Positions 1 to 7,220 of a stretch of 32,023 bases of DNA are shown one piece after another. This DNA comes from Sphingomonas faeni (GTDB lineage Bacteria > Pseudomonadota > Alphaproteobacteria > Sphingomonadales > Sphingomonadaceae). The notes beneath the pieces were generated by a model. The model searched no databases. It was given only the letters and a program-made list of their open reading frames with translations, and was not told the DNA's origin. The translations under genes were made by a program, and so were the position numbers. Every line of letters begins with the position of its first letter. The first letter of the stretch is position 1. Location of the stretch: NCBI RefSeq assembly GCF_003053745.1, contig NZ_QAYE01000017.1:1-32023 (forward strand), written 5' to 3'.

Positions 1-128
1 GCGATGGGACGAACTCATGCCCTGGAACTGGTCCGCGCAAACCGCAGAGCGAGTGGCGCAAGCCGCGTAATCTGCGGCCTGCCGGCCACGCTTACTATCA
101 GCCCAACGCTGTCGAACTTGCTACCGAG

Positions 129-581
129 TTGACGATTGCCTGGCTCAGTAATCCCAATACTCGTACGTCGGCCGATGATGTGCCAGCATTCCTGTCGCAG
201 ATGCACGCCAGCGTTCAGTCGCTCGTGGGCGGTTCCCAGACACCGGAAGCGCCCGCCGAAGAGCCAAAGGAATATACCGGCGCAGTTACGGCCCGGAAGT
301 CTCTTGCCAGCCCCGATCACATCATCAGCATGATCGATGGCAAGCCGTACAAGACCCTGCGTCGTCATCTCGCAACTAACGGCATGACGCCGGCCGAATA
401 TCGCGAGCGCTATGGCCTGAAGGCTGATTACCCCATGGTCGCTCCTACCTATTCGGAAGCGCGCCGCACCATGGCGAAGAGCATTGGGTTGGGTCGCAAG
501 CCCGGTCAGACCAACGCTGCCAAGGCAGAGGCTGCAAAGCCGGCACCACGCAAGCGCAAGGCTGACGACGCGGCTGAATGA
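129..581 (+). CDS. Ros/MucR-family transcriptional regulator lacking zinc-finger cysteines
   Basis: DNA-binding regulator of the Ros/MucR family, which usually controls exopolysaccharide, motility or cell-cycle genes. The recognisable core is residues 57-123: RKSLASPDHIISMIDGKPY, then KTLRRHL, GMTPAEYRERYGL, DYPMVAP and IGLGRK. In Ros the finger uses two Cys and two His; here the Cys positions read S/D (about 67-70) and only H80 remains, so zinc binding is doubtful, as in known zinc-free Ros homologues. The C-terminus is Lys/Ala-rich. The given start is TTG. The frame is open upstream to the left edge, and the codons just before it (reading VELATEL) resemble the usual MucR N-terminus, so the real start may lie upstream or outside the window. 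A hairpin follows the stop. Confidence 0.85.
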   Translation: MTIAWLSNPNTRTSADDVPAFLSQMHASVQSLVGGSQTPEAPAEEPKEYTGAVTARKSLASPDHIISMIDGKPYKTLRRHLATNGMTPAEYRERYGLKADYPMVAPTYSEARRTMAKSIGLGRKPGQTNAAKAEAAKPAPRKRKADDAAE

Positions 582-587
582 TCTCTT

Positions 588-615
588 AGCTGGCTTTCGG
601 AAACGGAAGCCAGCT
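588..615. terminator. Bidirectional terminator-like hairpin
   Basis: A perfect 9-bp inverted repeat, AGCTGGCTT and AAGCCAGCT, encloses a 10-nt loop. It sits between the stop of the plus-strand MucR-like gene (581) and the stop of the minus-strand small lipoprotein (627), so it could end both transcripts. A T-rich run lies 13 bp downstream on the plus strand rather than immediately after the stem, so efficiency is uncertain. Confidence 0.6.
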
Positions 616-626
616 CCACCGTCCTC

Positions 627-767
627 CTATTTTTTCTGCTCTTCCTTTGGCACGCCGTTATAGGGCGCCGCCTTACTAGCGCTCGGTTTCGCGTCGAAGC
701 TGTTCGCTCGCTTGTGCTCGTTGCAAGCGCTGAGGGCTAGCAGCAAGCTCAATGTCAAAACGCGCAT
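627..767 (-). CDS. Small lipoprotein, 46 aa
   Basis: A short gene encoding MRVLTLSLLLALSAC followed by a hydrophilic Lys/Ala/Pro tail ending KEEQKK. The lipobox is LSAC with the lipidated Cys at residue 15, so the mature peptide is only about 32 residues, anchored to a membrane on the periplasmic side. An in-frame ATG at 785 would add six residues (MKLEYQ), but the ATG at 767 is preceded by GGA at good spacing and gives a cleaner signal peptide. It converges on the MucR-like gene and shares a terminator hairpin with it. It resembles entericidin-like or other orphan small lipoproteins only in format; I recognise no family. Confidence 0.7.
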   Translation of the reverse strand: MRVLTLSLLLALSACNEHKRANSFDAKPSASKAAPYNGVPKEEQKK

Positions 768-869
768 CTGGTATTCCAATTTCATGGATCACTGCGCTTA
801 CCTCGATCGTCCAGCGGCGCAGCATCAATTCGGCATAGCGGCTGATGACCTAAGCCGCACGCTAAACGC

Positions 870-2837
870 TTATCGAGCATCATTTTTGAGCCAATCTGGC
901 CTGCGCTCTCCAGTCTGCAGCAGGTTAGTTGTGTCAGCCATGTTCATGGGTTTTCCAAACAAATAGCCTTGGACCTCCTGACACCCCAGCCGCTGCAGCG
1001 TCTCGAAGACCGACTGGCTCTCCACGCCCTCAGCAACCACGCTCAAACGCAGGCTATTGGCAAGCCGGATCATAGCCATGACCATACGGTAGGCGCTCTC
1101 GTCGGTATCAACATTGTGAACAAACGAATGATCGATTTTGAGCTTGTCGAACGGGAGCATGTTGAGATGTTGAAGAGAAGAGTAACCGGTTCCAAAGTCG
1201 TCAAGCGCGAGCAGCATACCCTGATTTTTTAGCGACTCGATGATACGTTGAGCAGCAATCGGGTCTGAGATCAACGCATTCTCGGTAATCTCAAGACTAA
1301 TCCGTCGCGATGGAAATCCACGCTTTGTCAGCACCGCGAGAATCTTTTCCGACAACCAAGGATCACGGAACTGAACTGGTGAAACGTTGATTGCGATTGT
1401 CAAATCAGACGGCCAGTTTGCGGCGTCGATGCATACCTGCTCTAGAAGTTTTAGCATGAGTTCGCCGATCAGGCCGCATTCCTCGATGATCGGAATGAAC
1501 TGTCCGGGACCGACGGGTTTGCCGTCGGCGCGCTCCCACCGTGCCAACATTTCGAAACCGACGATACGCCCTGACGCTAGGTTCACTATCGGCTGATAAT
1601 AAGGTTGGAACGCATTTGTACACAAATCAGCGCGCATCTCGCTTTCGAGGACCGCGCGTGCAGCTAGAGATTGTCCCATGCTCGGTTCGAAGATACTATA
1701 CCGAGAACGCCCCTGCGATTTCGCCTCGTACATCGCAATATCAGCGTACTGCATCAGGCTATCTCGACTATCCGCATCGGACGGGAATTCTGAAATTCCG
1801 ATGCTGGCGCTAATATGGTGCAGGAATCCATCGATGGGGAACGGCGTTGCCATACCTTGTATGAGACGATCTGCTAGACTGCGTGCAACCTGGTCACTCG
1901 AAGGGCTCAGTGTCACAGCAAATTCATCGCCGCCCAACCGGTAGGCGCTGCCAGACCGACCAACGATTGTCTTTAATCGACGTGCGACGCTTTGCAGAAG
2001 CTTGTCCCCGACGCCGTGGCCATGCGCGTCATTTACACCTTTGAAGCGATCAAGATCGAGCAGCAAAAGGTTCATCCGTGATGCGCGCTCATGGCGCACC
2101 GTCAACATATCCAATTGCTCTGTCAGCGCACGGCGGTTTTGTAACCCCGTTAATGGGTCTTGGTAGGCGAGTTCCTGCGCGGTACGTTCCGCAGCACGTG
2201 CGCGGTCTTGTTCAAACCGCATATCGGACCGCGCCTGCAGACCATGTTTGAACCCGGCATGGCTGGTCGACAAAGTCCGTAGGATTAAAAGTGTGACTAT
2301 CAGGAAGTTGATGCCGATACTGGCCAACGACCAGCTTGGGGAAGCCAGTAGCTGAATGGTTACAGGCATGATCCCGAATAGGATTACAAAATATCCGGCG
2401 AGCGGCAGCGCTTGTAAGCAGAAGCAACAGCTAATCGCTCCAACAAATATGTAGAGCGATATCGACACACTGCGTATTGGTTCATTTTCTGAAAAGAGAA
2501 AAGCTCCCCAGCTCCCAAAGATAATACTGAAAACTGCTGCTGTTATTATCGTACCACGAAGGTACAACTGAACATCCTTGGGAGCTGCGATTATCGACCG
2601 TCGGCGTACCCATATCGCAGCGCGGGCAACGATTGCGGCAGACAATGCTATTGGGATGCCAAAGCTCATGCCGAACGGGACATCCCGAAAGGTGTCTATC
2701 CCCAAAAAAAGCACATTGATGAACATCAGGGCGTACATCAATGGTATTTGGCAGCGCAGAGTAGTGTATTGCTCCACCAGAAGCTCACTGGACTGCCGCG
2801 TGGTACTCGGGAGTAAGCTATACAACCAATCGCGCAT
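870..2837 (-). CDS. Membrane-anchored GGDEF-EAL cyclic-di-GMP protein
   Basis: 655-aa bifunctional diguanylate cyclase/phosphodiesterase. Residues 28-195 hold about five or six membrane segments forming an unclassified N-terminal sensor. A linker helix with AQELAYQDPLTGLQNRR opens the GGDEF domain; the active-site GGDEF is intact (about 302-306). The RxxD inhibitory site is absent (RSGS at that place). The EAL domain follows: the signature reads EML rather than EAL (about 429-431), but DDFGTGYSS and VAEGVES are conserved, so hydrolysis is plausible. The start was set at the ATG at 2837, which has GAGGA upstream; an upstream ATG at 2930 would add 31 residues with no membrane character. No partner gene is adjacent. 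Confidence 0.9.
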   Translation of the reverse strand: MRDWLYSLLPSTTRQSSELLVEQYTTLRCQIPLMYALMFINVLFLGIDTFRDVPFGMSFGIPIALSAAIVARAAIWVRRRSIIAAPKDVQLYLRGTIITAAVFSIIFGSWGAFLFSENEPIRSVSISLYIFVGAISCCFCLQALPLAGYFVILFGIMPVTIQLLASPSWSLASIGINFLIVTLLILRTLSTSHAGFKHGLQARSDMRFEQDRARAAERTAQELAYQDPLTGLQNRRALTEQLDMLTVRHERASRMNLLLLDLDRFKGVNDAHGHGVGDKLLQSVARRLKTIVGRSGSAYRLGGDEFAVTLSPSSDQVARSLADRLIQGMATPFPIDGFLHHISASIGISEFPSDADSRDSLMQYADIAMYEAKSQGRSRYSIFEPSMGQSLAARAVLESEMRADLCTNAFQPYYQPIVNLASGRIVGFEMLARWERADGKPVGPGQFIPIIEECGLIGELMLKLLEQVCIDAANWPSDLTIAINVSPVQFRDPWLSEKILAVLTKRGFPSRRISLEITENALISDPIAAQRIIESLKNQGMLLALDDFGTGYSSLQHLNMLPFDKLKIDHSFVHNVDTDESAYRMVMAMIRLANSLRLSVVAEGVESQSVFETLQRLGCQEVQGYLFGKPMNMADTTNLLQTGERRPDWLKNDAR

Positions 2838-3022
2838 GGTACTCAATTCCTCGCGTCGGCTTTTAATAGAGATATGTTGATATTTTCTTATGATAGAGGG
2901 TAGCCCTTTCATCTCTGTGCAAACGATCATACGGCATCAGGGTATACTCAAGAGGCGCCGGCAAGGGGCGGTCAGGCGCATGGCCATTGGCTGCCTCGAC
3001 TACCATTCAGTTCGTAAATAGC

Positions 3023-3202
3023 TCAGGTTTCGGGCTTAGCTTTTGGCGACCCGGCTTCGCCCGGTCGATCGTTATGTTTTATGCGATCAGCCAGTATCTG
3101 TATTGGAACGGTCAAATGGGCGCCGATGAGATAATTTTTCTGGGTATCGGCTATGTCGAGCGCAGCTTTGAGATGCGCGAGAACTTTCTTCGCGTTTTCC
3201 AT
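3023..3202 (-). CDS. Conserved-looking small protein, 59 aa
   Basis: A 59-codon gene reading MENAKKVLAHLKAALDIAD, then TQKNYLIGAHLTVPIQILADRI and a hydrophilic Pro/Lys/Glu tail. It has a strong ribosome binding site, GGGAG six bases before ATG. The first 45 residues look like two amphipathic helices and there is no signal peptide. The composition is protein-like, unlike the other frames of this stretch. Similar helical small proteins of unknown role occur in sphingomonads as far as I recall; I assign no function. It lies between the GGDEF-EAL gene and the GFA gene, all on the minus strand. Confidence 0.6.
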   Translation of the reverse strand: MENAKKVLAHLKAALDIADTQKNYLIGAHLTVPIQILADRIKHNDRPGEAGSPKAKPET

Positions 3203-3313
3203 TGGGATCTCCCGATAGGCGAAGACTTTTCAAGTGCCCTCGGTTGCCGTCACGCCTGGAGAGGGGCGGCAATATCTGAGTGTAACATGGATTAAGGATT
3301 ATCCCGCTATCAA

Positions 3314-3748
3314 TTAGTAGCTGGGAGTTGCGATCTCCTTGGGAGTGCCCCGTATCCCCGATGGGCGAGGACCTGGCCACTCATCACGGGGCGCATCGGA
3401 CACTACGCTCATGCCTTTGCCATCGGTAGCCCGCACCGGCAGGGATCCAACGTCAAAGCCGTCCAAACAGAAGACATTTACCCCGAAGTGATCAGGTGCG
3501 GCCCGCTTGCGATGAAAAACGTATATGCCGCATTGGCGGCAGAAATGATGCTTGGCCATCCGACTATTCCACTCATAGGTCGCAAGCAACTCGTGCCCCT
3601 CCTGAAGCGAAAGAGCAGCCTCCGGCACCTTCACCATCAGGGCGTTACGTTTGATGCAAAGAGAGCAGTCGCAAGTCGTCAGTTCGACCGGCTCGTAGTT
3701 CACCGTGAAAAGAACGCCACCGCAATGACAGGAACCGGAGTGGATCAT
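3314..3748 (-). CDS. GFA-family (Mss4-like) zinc protein
   Basis: 144-aa protein of the glutathione-dependent formaldehyde-activating (GFA) family. The fold's cysteine pattern is complete: C7 and C9 in GSCHCGGV, C26, C28 and C31 in CDCSLC, and C70 and C73 in CRQCGIYVFHR. These normally bind one structural and one catalytic zinc. The founding member speeds S-hydroxymethylglutathione formation, but most homologues, probably including this one, have no proven substrate. It begins MIHSGSCHCGG, which fits the family N-terminus exactly. It stands alone, so context gives no clue to substrate. Confidence 0.9.
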   Translation of the reverse strand: MIHSGSCHCGGVLFTVNYEPVELTTCDCSLCIKRNALMVKVPEAALSLQEGHELLATYEWNSRMAKHHFCRQCGIYVFHRKRAAPDHFGVNVFCLDGFDVGSLPVRATDGKGMSVVSDAPRDEWPGPRPSGIRGTPKEIATPSY

Positions 3749-4008
3749 TGGTAGATGCTAGCCAAAATTAAACGGCATCACCAACGATGAATGAGTGTCC
3801 GCAATCGGTCGGCGTAAGAGCGGCCGCAAGCGGCTGGATGTGGGCGTTCTTGCCCGAGCCGGCATTCTCGCGAGGGATGCTTTCGGGAATATCCGGCTCG
3901 GAGGGGAAAGCGGCAATCGCATTCGGTGACGTGATGATAACCGAAATACTGGAGATTTCAGTGGAATAATCTTTGGCCAAAATGGGTGTCGGGCAACATA
4001 ACAGAGTT

Positions 4009-4455
4009 TCATTCCGCTGCACTCGGCGATCTGCCCAGCCTTCTATCAAGATCATGTGCGCGGCGACCACAATCGATTATGTAATCATTATACTGTCTGG
4101 TTTCATTGCTTAATATAACAAGCTTATTATTCAACAAGATAAACCATGCAGATGGCTTGGCGTCTGGCTTTTTTACATCAAATACCACGTTTCCCGTGAC
4201 GCAGTTTATTTCGCGGTTCAGATATCCATATTGAATTTTCGATTTTGCGGTAGTGTCAAAACGAGTGGACACTAATCTATTTATGTTTAGACCAAATTTC
4301 ACGTCTTCAGGATTTAGATTTGTAGCCTGCCTAGAGCAGCTCGAAACGCATATTGCCAAAGGCGCTAGCATTGCACACCGGATTACACTGGCCTGCCTTT
4401 TTAACGCTAGTGTCGACCCATACCACGCAACCAGATAATCAAGGGGAGACAGCAT
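4009..4455 (-). CDS. Putative lipoprotein, 148 aa
   Basis: Unrecognised exported protein. From the ATG at 4455, preceded by AAGGTAG at good spacing, there is a long N-terminal region, then KRQ, a hydrophobic run and the lipobox VSSC (Cys about residue 40). The mature part is about 108 residues and mostly polar, with FILLNNKLVILSNE as the only hydrophobic strand and a C-terminus rich in Arg. Codon use is poorer in GC than the nitrate cluster, as for the other lipoproteins nearby. An in-frame ATG at 4503 would extend it by 16 residues without improving the signal. No domain is recognisable; the lipoprotein call rests on the lipobox. Confidence 0.6.
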   Translation of the reverse strand: MLSPLDYLVAWYGSTLALKRQASVIRCAMLAPLAICVSSCSRQATNLNPEDVKFGLNINRLVSTRFDTTAKSKIQYGYLNREINCVTGNVVFDVKKPDAKPSAWFILLNNKLVILSNETRQYNDYIIDCGRRAHDLDRRLGRSPSAAE

Positions 4456-4503
4456 AGCTACTACCTTTCTTATCAGACCTGACCACGACATCGCATAGGC
4501 CAA

Positions 4504-4775
4504 AACAACTCAAGATTTACTTTCTAGCCTTTATGCAGTGACGGCATATGGACGTTTCCGCCATTCCCAAAAGGGAACGGCCAGCGCGACGGCGCAGGCG
4601 TTCTCGGAGTCGATCGAGTTTCGAGAATGTCTGGGTTGAAGAGGAAAGCGGACAGGCGACTTACGGGGCAGCTAATGCCGATAGCCGACATAGCGCAAGA
4701 CGAGTTTGAACACGGTTGGTACGCATCAATAGGGACGTTCGCCAGCTCTATAATGATACCTAGGCAGTCCCTACC
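4504..4775. other. Intergenic stretch, no gene seen
   Basis: No supportable coding region on either strand. It must carry the promoter of the minus-strand lipoprotein at 4009-4455, but I see no clear -35/-10 pair. Confidence 0.5.
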
Positions 4776-5204
4776 TCACTTCAAACTTCTGAGTTCTACC
4801 TTGAAAGGCCCTTCAATACCTGACACCCCCTTTTTTATAAGGTAGGTCGAATTGCCGGCTCTACAAAAACGGTAAAGAAACCTACGCCCTTCGAGATTTA
4901 ATTGTATAAAGTCCTTACCATAAACATAGCTTCCGCGTTCCATGTCAAAATCATTGAACCTAGCAAATTTTCCCTCTTCGGAAAACGTTTCTCTTACCGG
5001 ATTAGTACTGATCCAACCAGAAGTTTGAACAATCTCGGTCATAGTCAAGATATTCTTAAGAGTGGCGCGGTCATAACATGCCGACCTAACTATCGGCGGA
5101 TTTGACTCGGAACTTTGGCTTGAGCACCCAGCTACTACTAGACACCCATGAATAGATATCAAAATACCTGCCAGGTTTATCGAGCAAGTCGGTTTGCGCC
5201 ACAT
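4776..5204 (-). CDS. Putative lipoprotein, 142 aa
   Basis: Starts MWRKPTCSINLAGILIS with a positively charged n-region, a hydrophobic core and the lipobox VAGC (lipidated Cys 27), followed by a Ser-rich tether (SSQSSES). The mature domain of about 115 residues contains two Cys (CYDRATL and RFCRAGN) that could form a disulfide, and the aromatic strand GSYVYGKDFIQLNLEGRRFLYRF suggests a small beta-sheet fold. I recognise no family. It is AT-richer than the rest of the window and stands alone on the minus strand, downstream of another lipoprotein gene at 5598-6323 and upstream of one at 4009-4455. Confidence 0.7.
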   Translation of the reverse strand: MWRKPTCSINLAGILISIHGCLVVAGCSSQSSESNPPIVRSACYDRATLKNILTMTEIVQTSGWISTNPVRETFSEEGKFARFNDFDMERGSYVYGKDFIQLNLEGRRFLYRFCRAGNSTYLIKKGVSGIEGPFKVELRSLK

Positions 5205-5597
5205 ATGTCACTCAATAATAGCAATCTCTTTTAAACCACTTAATTTGATAGTTACCCCAACTACTGCATGCGTTGGGCGGCCATTAAGGACCGATCCGCA
5301 ACGACGGCGTTCCACGCAAGCCCTTGGCCATCAAGGCATGGAAGGGGTCTCGACCCGTAATTGAGCGATGTTGAACGAAGACCGCATTCGAGCAAGCGCT
5401 CATGGTTCAAAGCGGCAATAGTTAGGCGTTCCCGCCGCCCCAACACAGTCTCCGGCGCATCAGATTTTGCGCATCACAATCAGGCCACGTTTTAGCTGCT
5501 CGCGGGATGATTCAAAACTTGTGATTTTTGCATCATAGATGATCGTCTTCAGGGCCGCAGAACGTTAAAGTCTGTGGCAATAAGTGGATCATATCGG
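5205..5597. other. Intergenic region with repeated GCGCATCA sites and a dyad
   Basis: No convincing gene. GCGCATCA occurs twice (5455-5462 and 5469-5476), followed by an imperfect dyad at 5508-5535. The remainder looks like degenerate sequence; a 61-codon open frame on the minus strand (5261-5446) lacks a ribosome binding site. Confidence 0.5.
5508..5535. repeat. Dyad TGATTCAAAA-N8-TTTTGCATCA
   Basis: Two 10-bp half-sites separated by 8 bp match as an inverted repeat with one mismatch. Nearly the same dyad lies at 6433-6459, so the pair flanks the lipoprotein gene at 5598-6323. It may be a regulator or recombinase binding site. Confidence 0.6.
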
Positions 5598-6323
5598 TCA
5601 CTGATATCTCCAAAAATCTATCGTTCTAAGTTGGGAATTTCTGCGTAAGCTATCATTTTTAGGGAAGTCAGCGTACATTTCGTCAACCTTCGGTTTGACG
5701 AACGGCGGTAATAATTTTTTATTTAAGTCGGGCGATGATCCGCCTGTATCGTAAGTTGCAGTGACATCTTTGATCTGTATACTATGCCCACTTAATGTGA
5801 ACCGCTGCCCAACAGTAGCAGTTACCGCCGTGTTTGGATCATTGATTTCATTAAAATATATAAATGCGGGACAAACGGAGCTTAAGTTCCGCGCATTACT
5901 AGATGATTGACAAATGGGAACTTTCCGCCCTCTAAGTCGGTCAACTGCGTAATGAAAGAAAGCACTTGGTGAAGTAGGCGCTATCTTTTCTCTTCCAAGC
6001 TGCTCATCTTCGTTACGAATAAATAGGTTCAAAATCGCCGGGATAGTCGAAAACTCGCTAGGCTCACTACCCTCAAATGTACGGAATAACCCGTATACTC
6101 TCTGGCTATCCGTGATGCGTATCACCAAAGCTGAACCTTTTATCGTAATCGAAGCGCCTTGTGGAAAGGTATCTTCAACATCCATTAACCAATAGGCTGT
6201 TGATGTCTGAATTCTACCATCTATTTCGGTATCTACATCTATACGGAGATTAACTGGCGGGGCTGTTGATCCGCAGCTAGCGCTCAGAATGGCTAGGGCC
6301 GCAATCATTGTCATTCGAAACAA
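5598..6323 (-). CDS. Putative lipoprotein with TTG start, 241 aa
   Basis: Exported protein of unknown function. The signal MFRMTMIAALAILSAS ends in lipobox SASC, lipidated Cys 17. The start is taken as TTG at 6323 because AGGGA lies seven bases before it; the in-frame ATG at 6314 is too far from that site but also leaves a usable signal. The mature part has beta-rich segments (NLRIDVDTEID, GASITIKGSALVIRI, QRFTLSGHSIQIKDVTA) and two further Cys (CQSSS, VCPAF). Composition is AT-rich relative to the island to its right. Related dyads stand on both sides, suggesting a self-contained cassette. No family recognised. Confidence 0.72.
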   Translation of the reverse strand: MFRMTMIAALAILSASCGSTAPPVNLRIDVDTEIDGRIQTSTAYWLMDVEDTFPQGASITIKGSALVIRITDSQRVYGLFRTFEGSEPSEFSTIPAILNLFIRNEDEQLGREKIAPTSPSAFFHYAVDRLRGRKVPICQSSSNARNLSSVCPAFIYFNEINDPNTAVTATVGQRFTLSGHSIQIKDVTATYDTGGSSPDLNKKLLPPFVKPKVDEMYADFPKNDSLRRNSQLRTIDFWRYQ

Positions 6324-6432
6324 TAGCTGTTCCCTAAGATGCTATCAGGAATAATGCTTTTAGTCGGCGATCAACGCGTCCATGAGCACACTGTTCTGAC
6401 CTGATATATGATGCGCTGATCAGCTACATCCT

Positions 6433-6459
6433 TGATGCAAAACCTTGATTTTTGCATCA
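6433..6459. repeat. Perfect dyad TGATGCAAAA-N7-TTTTGCATCA
   Basis: A perfect 10-bp inverted repeat with a 7-bp spacer, matching the dyad at 5508-5535. An extra TGATGCGC (6409-6416), the reverse complement of the GCGCATCA repeats near the other dyad, lies just to its left. It sits about 110 bp upstream of the lipoprotein gene's start, so it could be an operator or a recombination subsite. Confidence 0.65.
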
Positions 6460-6530
6460 CGAATGTCCGGGATGGGAGGATACCGGTCCGTCTGCTTTAT
6501 AGCGGAGAAGATGCGAAACTGCCGTTTCTG

Positions 6531-6956
6531 TCAGCCCAAACTATCGGGCGACTGGCCTTCGAGATCGGGCCGGCGGGTTGAATCCCCCCTATGGCGCTCC
6601 CAAACTTGCACGATAGCGATCCATTCCGCAATCATCGTGTTTCCGGCGCAATTGAAGCCATCATCTCGAAGGTGAAATGGCGGATCATCGTGTGCTTCAC
6701 GAATGGTCTCACCAGTCTTGCTATTAAATGGATAGCCTAGGACAGATTCAACAACGTTTTGTAGCAAAATGGCTTGTGTGCCGATGGCAACGTCGAACGT
6801 GCGACGGCACTGTTGGCAGCATACCCGAACCAACATGTTTGTGGGGGCAAAGGTCGCTTTATCTGGATGATATTTACAGTACCTCGGGATACCGTTTAGC
6901 CACCAAGTCGGCGGCTCGGGGATACGATCCGTGATGTCCATGAGGGGGTAATGCAT
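6531..6956 (-). CDS. Hypothetical protein with cysteine cluster, 141 aa
   Basis: Cytoplasmic-looking protein without signal or membrane segment. A likely zinc ribbon is formed by YCKYHPDKA (about residues 26-34) and VRVCCQQCRRTFDVAIGTQ (about 44-62), that is C..H and CCxxC spaced about 20 residues. The C-terminal half reads DDPPFHLRDDGFNCAGNTM and IAEWIAIVQVWERH. The start chosen is ATG 6956 with AAAGG seven bases upstream; an earlier in-frame ATG at 7022 would add 22 residues. I do not recognise the family; the motif layout suggests a small zinc-binding adaptor or nucleic-acid-binding protein, which is inference. Confidence 0.65.
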   Translation of the reverse strand: MHYPLMDITDRIPEPPTWWLNGIPRYCKYHPDKATFAPTNMLVRVCCQQCRRTFDVAIGTQAILLQNVVESVLGYPFNSKTGETIREAHDDPPFHLRDDGFNCAGNTMIAEWIAIVQVWERHRGDSTRRPDLEGQSPDSLG

Positions 6957-7220
6957 CTCCAAACCTTTAGGCGAGGGATAGCCCCACGGGAACGACCAGG
7001 TTTGGGCGTTCTTGCCGATCACGTCCTTCTCGAAAAGGAACGCCAGATGAGCAAGCGTGGTCGATATGCGCGGAATTGCCGCCCGCTGACGCGCGTATTC
7101 TCGAAATCTGTTCCCAATTCAATTTTCTCGAAATACCTGGTTGGCCACGGGAAAATGGGAAAACCCCAGCAGGCTTGTACGGTCGGATTCGGGAGCCCGC
7201 ATCGCAATGACGAACTAGAT
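6957..7220. other. Intergenic stretch, no gene seen
   Basis: Short open frames exist on both strands here but none has a ribosome binding site or protein-like composition. It separates the AT-richer accessory genes from the GC-rich minus-strand gene ending at 7221. Confidence 0.4.

Noticed and set aside
3768..4070. 100-codon open frame on the minus strand, and a 60-codon frame on the plus strand at 3787-3969
   Set aside because: Neither has a ribosome binding site and neither resembles a known protein; the minus frame overlaps the end of the 4009-4455 gene.
5261..5446. 61-codon minus-strand frame reading LTIAALNHERLLECGLRS
   Set aside because: No ribosome binding site, atypical composition; it looks like a remnant or repeat-derived frame.
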